62,000 nt of DNA, from assembly GCA_014529385.2 (NCBI GenBank), contig CM043944.1, positions 79,142,384 through 79,204,383 of the forward strand, in the 5' to 3' direction. The notes below the pieces were generated by a model. That model had not been told where the DNA came from and ran no database searches. It saw only the letters and a list, made by a program, of their open reading frames with translations. A program made the position numbers and the translations under genes. Below, in pieces: positions 33,426-45,187 of the stretch (its first letter is position 1; each line of letters opens with the position of its first letter). Origin of the DNA: Adiantum capillus-veneris. Lineage: Eukaryota > Streptophyta > Polypodiopsida > Polypodiales > Pteridaceae.

Positions 33426-34458
33426 AAATTGAGGCGGTCCGGGGCGGGCAACAAGAGAGGCGACCTCTAAACACCCCTCAAGGCTCCCGTGCTGCTCAAT
33501 TGGGGCTGCGGAAACCACAAGCACAACAAAACAACAAACCCACAGCCAAACCCAAACAAGAAAGGGGCACCACCTAGTTATGATATACGAACTAGGACGC
33601 AAGAGATCTTTTCACAACCAAGAAAATACACCACAAAAACACACACAAGCAACCTCACACCAAGACACACACAAAATGGACTAGAGAGAGCTAGAGCAAA
33701 GGGAAGAGAGAGAGGAATGGATCTTGCGTAATACCTTATTTGTGACTTGCAAATGGAGATGGTTCGTTATGTTGCTATCGTTAGAGCTTGTACCAAAAAC
33801 TCACTCAATGCTTAGTGAATGCTAAACATTGCCAAAACACACACACACTGTCTTAGGGTGTGGGAGACCTCTCACCACAATACCCTCTTACAATGGACAC
33901 AAAATTGGCAATGAAAAACACACTAAAGAACTTTCTAAAATCAAGATCAACTGATAGAAACTCAAAATACACAAGTCACCTTGAATTCACCAAACCGTAT
34001 TGCACAAATGGAAGGACGAAGATTTGAACGTCGAATCACGCCTTTGATGCACCAAACCTCAATTTATTGATGATGAAGGAGCATATACAATAGTGGTTTT
34101 GAGATTTGTGGAACTCACGCTCTCTCACTTGCAATGTGTAGCTTGAAAGCTTCTTTCACACCAAGAGTGAATCTCACAAGTGGTTGCTACACCTAAGTCT
34201 CTCCTCACGCATAGAGTGTTGGGGTGCTATGTGAGATATTGGAGGTTGTTTTACAAGAAGGAGAGGGGCCTATTTATAGGTTGGAGACCCATCATTAAGA
34301 TTATTTGGAAATCCTAATTTACAAGCTAACAAGTCAGGATTATGATTTTTCTGAATATCAAAACATTGCGGGCCTTCTTTGTTTGCTTGAGTCATGGATG
34401 TGGGCTCAAAAAGAGCATTATTGATGGTAGATAAGGTGAAAGTAGAGTTTAAAGGAAG

Positions 34459-34459
<1 letters not shown>

Positions 34460-34501
<42 letters not shown>
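34460..34501. repeat. (GA)n microsatellite in G2 LTR
   Basis: About 21 GA units; the partner LTR has a shorter tract at 43136-43166. Confidence 0.95.
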
Positions 34502-34503
<2 letters not shown>

Positions 34504-35045
34504 ACTATGCACATGTCTTGAGGTGAGGTGTCTTTTATGGTTAGGTCAATGGCTATTTTGTGTTAGTATGTTAGTGGTTAGTGTTAGTAATCACTAGAAA
34601 GTTAATGATGAATTTACAATGGGTAGAATGAGGTGGATGGTTGAAGTAAGATGGTTGAATGAAGTGAGGAAATCCTTGTGATGGTGAATCTTGAAGAAGT
34701 TTTTGACTTACGTGTGTAGGTTCTCAAAATGACTATCGATTCTTCTTCTTCGTCTTCTCTTCTTTACGCTACCGCCGCCAAGGTTGATTATCGCGATGAA
34801 AATGATAATTTTGTTGATGAGATCTCTTGATTTGCAAAGTTTAAGCATGGTACACATGCTGAATTTATGTATATATATAAGGGGTAAGATGGAATTGTAC
34901 TTTGGAGATAATAGAGAGAGGCATAGAGATGGTGTATGTACATGGAGAGCTCATATGAGAGCTATGGGAGTAAGTGGGGAGGTTAATGGTGAAGAAGGTG
35001 AGGGAAACCATTGAAGGTGCAGGTTTGAGTGAGGGATTGAGAGGA

Positions 35046-35046
<1 letters not shown>

Positions 35047-35097
<51 letters not shown>
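35047..35097. repeat. (GT)n microsatellite in G2 LTR
   Basis: About 25 GT units; the partner tract is at 43714-43760. Confidence 0.95.
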
Positions 35098-35100
<3 letters not shown>

Positions 35101-36153
35101 AGTGTGGAAAGAGGTGAGAGAAGACTATGGGCTACTTGTGAGAAAAGTGGGCAGACTGGGGTCCACTTAAAAACTCATAGCTCACGGGTGGTTGCTCCAA
35201 AAATCACCAAAATTTTTGAGGTGATTACTCAGCTTTTGTTCCACATTTTCTCTTTTGACCACTGCTCCAAATTCGGAGTGGATATGAGTGCCAAAAATCT
35301 CACCAAAAAGCCTGTTTTTTATGCCTTCAAAAGTCTTTTAGTGGCCCCCTCCTTTGTTGAATTTGTACAATGCATCCAAGAGTGAGCCCCTCCTTTGTCA
35401 TATCATAGTACAAAGCATCCAAGTTTCCCTTTACACATGCATGGAGGAGGATTATTGGTGAATAAAGCAATATATACATGGTGGGACTAGTGTATGGACT
35501 ATTCATGGATTTTAGCTCAATGAGCACATGGTGTTAGAATAATGAGAAAAAAATAAAATTAAAAAAATATGGAGAAATTATGGATATGGAAAGATATTGG
35601 AATCATATGGTATAGTCCCTCTTTGTATTATTTTGGGTGAAAGAGGAAAAGGCATGCAAGTAAATAATATAATAAATGTTACTAAGAGAGTAGAAATCAA
35701 TTTTTGTTTTCACGAGAGTGAGGGTGAAAATGTGGGGGTGATTTGTATAAAAGAAAAATATGAGGTTAGAGTATGTACACATTGGCAAAAAATATGTTTA
35801 TGGTGTAAGAGGATGAAAGAAGGCATACACAGGTTTAATAAAACACACACCTAAGTATAAATATTTAAATAAAATAAAAAATAATTATAAAAACCCTTTA
35901 ATTTAGTCCATATATACAATGCAATATTTACACACAAATGGGCCATAATATATTTTATTTTATTTATTTATTTTTGGCTCAACTAGCCCAGTGACTAGCT
36001 AGCTTAGGGTTTTAAGAAGATATGGGAAAAGCCCCCTAACTCACACACGCCTATGTACAATGAAAAGGTAAGAATAGCCACAGTGTTTAGGTGATTTTGG
36101 TAGGGTGAGGTAACTCACTATGACAATTTTGAATAGCTAAAAAACGGCTATCA

Positions 36154-36170
36154 TTAGCCCTCCCCCAGGA
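36154..36170 (-). promoter_or_regulatory. G2 polypurine tract
   Basis: On the minus strand CTGGGGGAGGGCTAA directly precedes TGATAGCC, the LTR start. The sequences flanking the two LTR copies diverge exactly at this point, which fixes the edge. Confidence 0.85.
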
Positions 36171-36181
36171 TGATGGTATAT

Positions 36182-39100
36182 TCATGTACCATCATAGAGC
36201 ATCTTTTCCAAAGAGAGTGCTTCAGAGTCCTTGACGAGATCTTCATTGTTTGGCCCTTCAGAATTTTGGCTAGAGTTACACTCATGCTTTATGTAACAAT
36301 ACTTACATGAGACAGCGGCCTTTGGACAGATCTTTGGTAGAGGGCGACTCAAACAGGGCTTCAAGCGATACCCATTTACCTTCCTGGAGTGCTCTTTACC
36401 ATTCAATTCCATAAGCTGATAGTAACTTGAATTGAAAGCCTTCTTGACTATGTATGGCCCTTGCCATCTAGTTTCAAACTTAGCATCAAAACGATTGTCA
36501 AGTCGATTGTCATACCTTAGCACAAGCTCTCCTTCCTTGATGTCTTTGTCCTTCAGTTTCTTGTCGAGCTTTTCTTTCGCTTGTGTGGCCTTCCTCTTGT
36601 AGCATTCGTAAGTTGCTTCTCTTTTCCACTCAAGCTCCACTAACGTAAGAAGTCGATCCATCCATACCTCTTGATCATCTTGTGCACCTTTGCCATGACG
36701 CCGCATTGTTGGAATGTTGAGCTCGATAGGCTGCAAAGCCTCTTGACCATAGACCAAGTGAAATGGTGTGAACTCCGTGGCTTCCCTATATGTGGTTCGA
36801 TATGCCCACAAGGCACCATCCAAGAAGTCATCCCATAATTTTGTCTTGTTTTGCACCATCTTTCTAGTGATTCCTACAATGACACCATTAGCCTTCTCCA
36901 CCAAACCATTTGACTGTGGGTAGTATGGTGTGCTATGACGATGTAGAATGTGAAGCTCTTCACAAACTTCTGTGAGTAAACCCTTCTTGAACCCCAAACC
37001 ATTATCCAAAACAATCTCTAGAGGTGTGCCAAATCTACAACAAATATTAGTGTAGACAAACCTGCTCACTATTTTCCCATTTACCCTTGCCACACTTTGA
37101 GCCTCTACCCACCTAGTCATGTAGTCCACAGCCACTAGAATGTAGAGTTTACCATTCTTTGTTCTAGGCAGAGGACCCATAGCATCAATGCCCCATTTTT
37201 AAAAGGGTCCATTTGCAAGCACTATTTGCCTCGGGCCATGCACCAACCTTCTATTTCCATTTATCTGACAATTGTGACAGCTTTTACACCAATGTTGAAC
37301 ATCCACATGCAAACTTGGCCAAACATACGCCGCAAGCAAAATCTTCTTCACAGTTAATTCTTGGGCAAAATGACCACCACATGCCTCTTCATGCAAACCT
37401 TTTAGAATGGCTGGAATTTCCTCGATAGTTGGTACTCTTCTGCACACTTGATCCTTCCCTCTTTGATAGAGGGAGCCTTCTAGGAAGAGATAGAAACTTG
37501 CTTTTTTCATGAGTCTCCTTTTATGAGCTTTAGTGAAGTCTTGTGGAAACTCGCCCTCCAAAATGTAGCCAATAATGGGAGCCAATGACTCCAATCCCTG
37601 GTATCTTGGTTGCTTGAGAGCTGCTGCCACCATGATGACCTGCACTTCTTTCTCAACACATGTAACTGCTTGTTGTGCAAGTAAATCGGCATCTTCATTT
37701 TGTTTCCTCGGAATATGATATAGTTGCACTTCTTCAAACTGATTAAACATCCTACGAATGGCATGAACTTTTGTCCTTAAGCTTTCATTCTTGCATGCCC
37801 AAATGCCTAAAATCTGTTTAAAAATGAGAAGTGCATCTCCCTTTACCATGAGACGTTGTATCCCTTGGACAATGCACATCTTCAAACCATGAAGTAGTGT
37901 GTCGTATTCTGCTTCATTGTTGCTAGTTGAACCTGGTAGATTGACCTTCTTTTTCATGACCACCTCTCCACTTGGGTTGAGCAATACTAGCCCTCCCCCT
38001 GCTTTTCCTGTGACTCGTCGAAAAGCTCCATCAAAGAACAAGGTAAAAGCATTAGGAATACTTTTAGGTGGTGGCAATGGTAGGGTCTTTACTTGAGGCA
38101 CCTTAATTTCCTTCTCATGTACCCTATAAGTGAGAATCCCTGCCAATTGTGTACGCACACTATCTTCTACCTTGAAAGAGTATTGGAACTCTTGCAGCTC
38201 CATAATCCACTTTGAGATCCTAGTACTAAGATTCATTTGAGATGACACCCAAGGGAACAAATTTTTTGCAGTGAGAATTACAAAAGGTTTTGGTAGCAAG
38301 TAGGATCTAAACTTTCTCACCGCAAACATGAGAGAAAGCATCATGAGTTCTGCTTCTGTGTAGCCTCTCTCCAAAGCATTCATGACCCTACTAGCAAAGT
38401 AGATGGGTCGCATCCTGGTACTGTGGGGATCTTGTTGTAACAACACAGCACCAATTGTTTCCCTTCCAACACTAGAGCTAACAAAGAATGTGTACTCCCA
38501 ACAAGGAGGCATGAGTGTTGGTAGCTCTGACAAAATGACTTTAATGTTACAAAAGTACTCTTCAAGCTCATCAGACCATGCAAATTCTACTTGTTGTGTC
38601 AACTTTTGAAAAGGATGAAGCAACTCCGAAGCTAAGTGAATAAAGCGTAACATATACTTCACCTTTTGAATGAATGAGATGACCTCTTTGAGATTCTTGG
38701 GTGATGGGAGCTCAATAAGAGCCTTTGCCTTTGAAGGATCCACCTCAATGCTTTTATAGGAAACCTTGTGACCAAGCAAGATCACTTCATCCTCACCTAT
38801 GTGACACTTGTCGGGGTTGAGTTGACCTCCCATGTCGTAGAGCTTCTTTAAACCTTCTTCTACTCTTTCTAGATGCAGTGATTTTGAGCTATAAATGCAA
38901 AAATCATCGATAAAAACCCTAATGGACTTTCCAAAGAATGCTTGAAACACCATGTTCATGAAGCGTTGGAAAGTTGCAGGAGCATTTGTCAGGCCAAATG
39001 GCATGACTCTAAAAGCATAACAACCCCAAGGAGTGATGAAGGTTGTTTTCAATTGGTCCTCCAATGCAATCCCTATTTGAAACTAACCTGAGTAGCCATC

Positions 39101-39720
39101 ACACACAGTGTACTTCTCATGACTAGCTACCTCATTCAGTATCTCATCCTGAAATGGGAGGGGAAAGTGATCTCTTTTTGTTGCCTCATTGAGTGGACGG
39201 TAATCCACACACACCCTCCACTTGCCGTTCTTCTTGGTAGTGACAACAATGGGAGAGACCCATTCTGAATTCTCCACTGGATAAATGAAACCTGCTGCTA
39301 GAAGCTTTCTTACCTCCTTGAGTAAAGCTTGCTCCTTGATGACTCCTAGCCTTCGTAGCTTCTGAGCCTTAGGTGTGGCCCCTCGCTTGAACACAATTCT
39401 GTGTTGAACAACATCTACTCCACGCACATCGGTGTAGTCTTTAGCAAAAAGCTTAGGAAATTTCCTTAGCACACATTTGAACTCCTCTCTTTCGTCCTTT
39501 GTAAGTGTTGTAGACAACATACCTTCTAACATTCCTTCATCTTGCACATTTTGGTTCTCTTGGGAACCTGGGCAAGAGGTCTCTTGGTTGTTTGGCTTAA
39601 ACCTTACCCCCATGACTTCGATGGAAGACTCCTCTTCAGTAATGCGACCGCTACTTTCTTCTTCTGAAGTGCTATCAATCCAGCCTTCCTCCGTCTCACT
39701 TTGAGATTATTCTTCATGGT
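36182..39720 (-). pseudogene. G2 pol: RT, two RNase H domains, integrase
   Basis: One minus-strand frame from about 39720 to the stop at 36182, with only two internal stops (39083-39085 in RT; 37199-37201 in GPF-stop-KWGID of integrase). Order: an acidic linker, RT (VCVDYRPLNEATKRDHFPLP, TPWGCYAFRVMPFGLTNAPA, catalytic FIDDFCIYS), Ty3-type RNase H with tether (FAVRKFRSYLLPKPFVILTA), an archaeal-type RNase H (LFFDGAFRR, NNEAEYDTLLHG, GDALLIF, RKQNEDADLLAQQA), and integrase (HEEACGGHFA and CKSCHNC; core IDAMGPL, LDNGLGF, NGLVEKANG; C-terminal RWQGPYIVKKAF). In the family this protein copies and inserts the element. The ORF opening at the ATG at 39613 overlaps the protease stop by ten bases. Confidence 0.92.
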
Positions 39721-40582
39721 GCTCCTCTTGGCATTGCTCCTTCTGTCAAAGACAACATTCTTATGATTGTCATTCCTGCAAATTAGCTTTCCACTCTCCC
39801 AATCCTGCAAAGCTCGCATTTTCATTAGCCATGGTCTCTCTAGGATAAATGGGTAACCATTTCCTTTGGTAGACATGACATAGAAATCCACTGCCTTCTT
39901 AATGCCAAAGGCCTCCACAAAAACATTTTTACAAATGCCTACGCACCTAGCCTTGCTATTGTTTGCCATCTTGACTTTAATTTCAGGTGTCTCATGGATG
40001 TGCATGCCTAGTTTTTGCATGAGTCCCTCCGTCATGATGCAAATTTGTGCACCCCCATCCACTAGACCTTTCCTAACCAATCTTCCTTTGATGTAACAAT
40101 CTAGCACAGGTGTAATATCCTCATTCATTTCAGCTTGTGCAATTTTTACAACAGGCACACTCTCTTTTACCTTTCTCCTAGTGCTAACTGCCTTTGTTAA
40201 ATCCCTCCTAACTTGTGGGCATAATGCAAGAAACTGAGGCCATGAGATATCAGGACCCTTACCTCTCATGTCTTCCAACAGGTTGTATGGAGCCATACCA
40301 TGTCCAAGAGGAAAGTCCTGGAGGTTGATACGACGTCGAGTCCTCTTAGCTTCCTTGGTCTCCTTTGCCTTCTTTTCTCGTCCATGGTCACTTTGTGATG
40401 TAACCCCTTCTTTCTCCTTACCTTTTCCTCGGCCACGCTTAATTCCATTTTCTTCCATGTCAACCTCTCTTGAATTTGTCACCTCTACCACATGCACATT
40501 TGGATCTGGCAAAGGTGGAACTCCTTCCACTCCTTGTGGAGGTGGTCTTGCTCTATTTGGCCTTTGTAAAAATCGTGGTTGC
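39604..40582 (-). pseudogene. G2 protease region
   Basis: A basic N-terminal part (KRGRGKGKEKEG and a Lys/Arg-rich stretch) is followed by the block FPLGHGMAPYNLLEDMRGKG, which is shared with G1 (FPLGDGQLSYDLKEDL), and then an aspartic protease with the active site LVDGGAQICIMT and the flap-distal YPFILERPWLMKM. It matures the element polyprotein. The frame starts after a TAG at 40583-40585 and uses no clear ATG. Near 39705 the coding signal moves one base back: the acidic linker that follows the protease in G1 is found here in the pol frame. A one-base indel is therefore the likeliest reason this frame runs on to 39604. Confidence 0.85.
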
Positions 40583-40639
40583 TAACTAGTTCCTTCACCT
40601 GCATTCATCACTGGGTAATTCAAGTTAGGTCTCCCTGGC

Positions 40640-41509
40640 TCCCACGGGGCCAAGGACAATTATACATCCCATGTCCAGACTCACCGCAATTCCAACATTG
40701 CAAGACTCTCCTAGGTCGTGGATCTCACTTTTCCCTTTGCTTGTCCCTTTGGACCTACAGCTTGGGCAAGGTGAATTGACAGGCTGCTTAAAGATTCATT
40801 TAACTTCTTCAGACTTCTTTGCTTGTCCCTTTGGACCTACAGCTTGGGCAAGGTGAATTGACAAGCTGCTTAAAGATTCATTCAAGTTCTCAATCACTTC
40901 CGCCGTTACCTCAGGAAGCTTCCTAGATGTTGATGCTTGTGACTTACCTTTGGGTCTAAGACCTTCTATTGGAATCTCCCCCCTTAAGCACTTGAGTTTC
41001 CTATATTTCTCAGCAGCCCTAGTTTAAGCTGCATCAAAGGTACCAGGTGCACCTGCCTCAACTTTTACCTTAAGGTCAGGAAAGAGTCCGGCTATGAACC
41101 TCTCCTTCTTAAGGAACTCTGCACCATCACCGGGGTTAGCAACATTTCTCACCCATACAGCCGAAAGACGTAGAAACTCTTGCTTGTACAAGTAGTAGTC
41201 ATCTAAGTCTTTTTGCTTATGAGAAACAATGTCTTGCCATAGTTTTTGAGTGTTTTGGGGATCAAATAAGTATTTATTGAAACGATTCAAAACTTCTGTG
41301 TAATTCCCCTTAACTTCCTCAGGCAAAGAGTCAAACCAAGTGCTAGCATCTTTCCTAAGGACCACCTCAAACATTTCTATACGTTCTTGATCAGTTACTA
41401 TCCTCTTGATACGACAAGACATCTTGAAATTTGCCAAAAATAATTTTGCATCCTCTCCAAGCTCTCCAAAGAAAAGAGGATATCCAGACATTTGGCGTTG
41501 GCTCTCCAT
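40640..41509 (-). pseudogene. G2 gag, right copy, broken
   Basis: Same gag as 32021-32833, starting at the ATG at 41509. A Glu codon present in the left copy is a TAA at 41024-41026, and the 82-base duplication disrupts the linker before the zinc knuckle. The knuckle sequence itself persists near 40650-40695 in another frame. This copy cannot give full-length gag. Confidence 0.88.
40736..40882. repeat. 82-base tandem duplication in G2 gag, right copy
   Basis: The 82 bases from 40736 recur from 40818 (TTGCTTGTCCCTTTGG begins both). The left G2 copy has the unit once (about 32138-32220). Eighty-two is not a multiple of three, so the duplication also shifts the gag frame. Confidence 0.88.
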
Positions 41510-41576
41510 TGAATTGATTCCAAAGTGACACACGTTTTTGTTTTTTTCAATAATATTTTCTAAATTGCAATCTATT

Positions 41577-41795
41577 CTACAACAAAATAAAAATATTCAC
41601 ATCAAATGACCTATGATAATCAATAAGAGGTAGGATGACAGGGTTCGGTGACGCGAGAATTTCTCCTACTCTTTGGGCACCAAACATGAACACCATACGC
41701 TGTTGAAAATCGATTTTTCTACTAATTGCAATGTTTACTCTAATGTGTGGAGTGAAATGGAAGGGGAAAACCTCTATTCCTGGGCCATTATCCAT
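41577..41795 (-). CDS. conserved 72-codon leader ORF of G2, right copy
   Basis: Same frame and length as 32901-33119 with a single residue change (SRKID in place of SRKIH). It is intact although the gag and pol that follow are broken. It lies about 310 bases downstream of the 5' LTR and 67 bases before the gag ATG. Function unknown. Confidence 0.7.
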   Translation of the reverse strand: MDNGPGIEVFPFHFTPHIRVNIAISRKIDFQQRMVFMFGAQRVGEILASPNPVILPLIDYHRSFDVNIFILL

Positions 41796-42083
41796 GGTCT
41801 ATGCATGCCTTAATTCTTAAAATAAAACAAAAATATAGACGTCCAGACTAAGGTCGTACCTAATGAGAGGCAAAATAAAAGGATTCACTGAAGCGTTTAT
41901 TTCAGCCAACCTACGAGGGCCCTAAATTCTACGAATTACTCGTTGAAATTGTAACTTAGTACTAACAATTCTGAACACCTTTTTCCTTGCAATGGGAATA
42001 AAAGGGTCATACAAATTCTCGTGATTCATGCAAGCTACTTGATTATGCTAAAGGTTGAGCCTACACAAAACATACACAAGCCG

Positions 42084-42101
42084 TCCTCAGTGGGGGCATC
42101 A
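42084..42101 (-). promoter_or_regulatory. G2 primer-binding site
   Basis: The minus strand TGATGCCCCCACTGAGGA starts four bases after the 5' LTR end. G1 differs only in having TGG at the start. The matching tRNA is not identified; a tRNA-Lys-type site is the nearest I can think of, with several mismatches. Confidence 0.6.
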
Positions 42102-42105
42102 AAAT

Positions 42106-43134
42106 TGAGGCGGTCCGGGGCGGGCAACAAGAGAGGCGACCTCTAAACACCCCTCAAGGCTCCCGTGCTGCTCAATTGGGGCTGCGGAAACCACAAGCAC
42201 AACAAAACAACAAACCCACAGCCAAACCCAAACAAGAAAGGGGCACCACCTAGTTATGATATACGAACTAGGACGCAAGAGATCTTTTCACAACGAAGAA
42301 AATACACCACAAAAACACACACAAGCAACCTCACACCAAGACACACACAAAATGGACTAGAGAGAGCTAGAGCAAAGGGAAGAGAGAGAGGAATGGATCT
42401 TGCGTAATACCTTATTTGTGACTTGCAAATGGAGATGGTTCGTTATGTTGCTATCGTTAGAGCTTGTACCAAAAACTCACTCAATGCTTAGTGAATGCTA
42501 AACATTGCCAAAACACACACACACTGTCTTAGGGTGTGGGAGACCTCTCAACACAATACCCTCTTACAATGGACACAAAATTGGCAATGAAAAACACACT
42601 AAAGAACTTTCTAAAATCAAGATCAGCCGATAGAAACTCAAAATACAAAAGTCACCTTGAATTCACCAAACCGTATTGCACAAATGGAAGGACGAAGATT
42701 TGAACGTCGAATCACGCCTTTGATGCACCAAACCTCAATTTATTGATGATGAAGGAGCATATACAATAGTGGTTTTGAGATTTGTGGAACTCACACTCTC
42801 TCACTTGCAATGTGTAGCTTGAAAGCTTCTCTCACACCAAGAGTGAAGCTCACAAGTGGTTGCTACACCTAAGTCTCTCCTCACGCATAGAGTGTTGGGG
42901 TGCTATGTGAGATATTGGAGGTTGTTTTACAAGAAGGAGAGGGGCCTATTTATAGGTTGGAGACCCATCATTAAGATTATTTGGAAATCCTAATTTACAA
43001 GCTAACAAGTCAGGATTATGATTTTTCTGAATATCAAAACATTGCGGGCCTTCTTTGTCTGCTTGAGTCATGGATGTGGGCTCAAAAAGAGCATTATTGA
43101 TGGTAGATAAGGTGAAAGTAGAGTTTTAAGGAAG

Positions 43135-43167
<33 letters not shown>

Positions 43168-43712
43168 ACTATGCACATTTCTTGAGGTTAGGTGTCTTTT
43201 ATGGTTAGGTCAATGGCTATTTTGTGTTAGTATGTTAGTGGTTAGTGTTAGTAATCACTAGAAAGTTAATGATGAATTTACAATGGGTAGAATAAGGTGG
43301 TTGTTTGAAGTAAGATGGTTGAATGAAGTGAGGAAATCCTTGTGATGGTGAAGCTTGAAGAAGTTTTTGACTTACTTGTGTAGGTTCTCAAATTGACTAT
43401 CGATCTTCTTCTTCGTCTTCTCTTCTTTACGCCACCGCCGCCAAGGTTGATTATCGCGATGAAAATGATAATTTTGTTGATGAGATCTCTTGATTTGCAA
43501 AGTTTAAGCATGGTACACATGCTGAATTTATGTATATATATATATAAGGGGTAAGATGGAATTGTACTTTGGAGATAATAGAGAGAGGCATAGAGATGGT
43601 GTATGTACATGGAGAGCTCATATGAGAGCTATGGGAGTAAGTGGGGAGGTTAATGGTGAAGAAGGTGAGGGAAACCATTGAAGGTGCAGGTTTGAGTGAG
43701 GGATTGAGAGGA

Positions 43713-43763
<51 letters not shown>

Positions 43764-44824
43764 AGTGTGGAAAGAGGTGAGAGAAGACTATGGGCTACTT
43801 GTGAGAAAAGTGGGCAGACTGGGGTCCACTTAAAAACTCATAGCTCACGGGTGGTTGCTCCAAAAATCACCAAAATGTTTGAGGTGATTACTCAGCTTTT
43901 GTTCCACATTTTCTCTTTTGACCACCGCTCCAAATTCGGAGTGGAGATGGGTGTCAAAAATCTCACCAAAAAGCCTGTTTTTTATGCCTGCAAAAGTCTT
44001 TTAGTGGCCCCCTCCTTTGTTGAATTTGTACAATGCATCCAAGAGTGAGCCCCTCCTTTGTCATATCATAATACAAAGCATCCAAATTTTCCTTTATACA
44101 TGCATGGAGGAGGATTATTGGTGAATAAAGCAATATATACATGGTGGGACTAGTGTATGGACTATTCATGGATTTTAGCTCAATGAGCACATGGTGTTAG
44201 AATAATGAGAAAAAAATAAAATAAAAAAATATGGAGAAATTATGGATATGGAAAGATATTGGAATCATATGATATGGTCCCTCTTTGTATTATTTTGGGT
44301 GAAAGAGGAAAAGGCATGCAAGTAAATAATATAATAAATGTGACTAAGAGAGTAGAAATCAATTTTTGTTTTCACGAGAGTGAGGGTGAAAATGTGGGAG
44401 TGATTTGTATGAAAGAAAAATATGAGGTTAGAGTATGTACACATTGGCAAAAAATATGCTTATGGTGTAAGAGGATGAAAGAAGGCATACACAGGTTTAA
44501 TAAAACACACACCTAAGTATAAATATTTAAATAAAATAGAAAATAATTATAAACACTCTTAAATTTAGGCCATATATACAATGAAATATTTACACACAAA
44601 TGGGCCATAATATATTTTATTTTTTTGATTTTATTTATTTATTTTTGGCTCAACTAGCCCAGTGACTAGCTAGCTTAGGGTTTTAAGAAGATATGGGAAA
44701 AGCCCCCTAACTCACACACACCTATGTACAATGAAAAGGTAAGAATAGCCACAGTGTTTAGGTGATTTTGGTAGGGTGAGGTAACTCACTATGACAATTT
44801 TGAATAGCCGAAAAATGGCTATCA
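42106..44824 (-). repeat. G2 5' LTR
   Basis: A 2.7 kb partner of 33430-36153, with the same ends and TATA-type box (near 42946-42957). It contains (GA)n at 43136-43166 and (GT)n at 43714-43760. It ends at 44824, where sequence unrelated to the pol side of the other LTR begins. Confidence 0.9.
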
Positions 44825-45187
44825 ATACCATGGGCAAGCTTTTCAATTTTCTATGGTCAATTAAGTTGTTTAATCGCAAGAGACAAGTATTTCATGTCCG
44901 AGGACTGACTAGAGGCTATACCTAGAAGACCTTGTAGTTAAGCTAGGATAAAAATAATTTCTCATGAAATTATCGCCTAAGTGATTACCTTTTCTTTGAC
45001 CCCCCCAAAGTATTTTCACAGTGATTCAATTTTGATGTGTGTGCTTATTTTGTATGCCTTGGATTTTTTGCTTTTCAAGGAAAAGCACCCACACTGGGAA
45101 CCTCTAGGGCTCTAGTACCATAGGCGATACATGTGAGTGGAGTACCAAATCAAGCTGAGGTTTCTCTTCCAGCTTAAAATTTTACAT
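44825..45187. other. flank between G2 and G3 LTR; no gene seen
   Basis: About 360 bases of unique-looking sequence with no ORF or motif I recognise. It probably represents DNA flanking the G3 3' LTR into which G2 inserted. No target duplication can be recognised, since the far side of G2 is rearranged. Confidence 0.45.

Larger units (their letters stand above)
31831..33429 (-). mobile_element. G2 second internal region, partial
   Basis: Next to the G2 LTR at 33430 the sequence continues with another G2 internal start: primer site, leader ORF, gag and the first part of the protease frame. It is near-identical to 40430-42105. It is cut off at the junction with G3. A TAA follows GTG near 31929 in the protease frame. 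Confidence 0.88.
33430..36153 (-). repeat. G2 LTR, left copy (3' LTR of the full unit)
   Basis: A 2.7 kb LTR near-identical to 42106-44824, starting TGATAGCC and ending CCGCCTCA on the minus strand. A TATA-type box (CCTATAAATAGG, near 34269-34280) puts the start of transcription well downstream of a long U3. It contains a (GA)n tract at 34460-34501 and a (GT)n tract at 35047-35097. Frames inside (for example 35050-35385) are chance ORFs. Confidence 0.9.
33430..44824 (-). mobile_element. Tat-like gypsy G2, full unit with two LTRs
   Basis: An 11.4 kb unit on the minus strand: 5' LTR (42106-44824), primer site, leader ORF, broken gag, protease, pol with RT, two RNase H domains and integrase, purine tract, and 3' LTR (33430-36153). 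The second, archaeal-type RNase H after the usual one is characteristic of the Tat clade of plant gypsy elements. A normal flank is absent after the 3' LTR; another G2 internal start follows instead. The LTRs differ only by scattered changes and microsatellite lengths, so the insertion is fairly young, yet gag and pol carry stops. Confidence 0.9.

Noticed and set aside
35050-35385. ORF in the G2 LTR starting with a Cys-Val repeat, also at 43641-44048
   Set aside because: It begins in a (GT)n tract inside the LTR and has no domain; its presence in both copies follows from LTR identity.
39604-39613. Stop/start overlap between G2 protease and pol ORFs as a programmed recoding site
   Set aside because: The acidic linker that follows protease in G1 is found in the pol frame upstream of the overlap, so a one-base indel near 39705 explains the frame change better; no slippery heptamer is visible.
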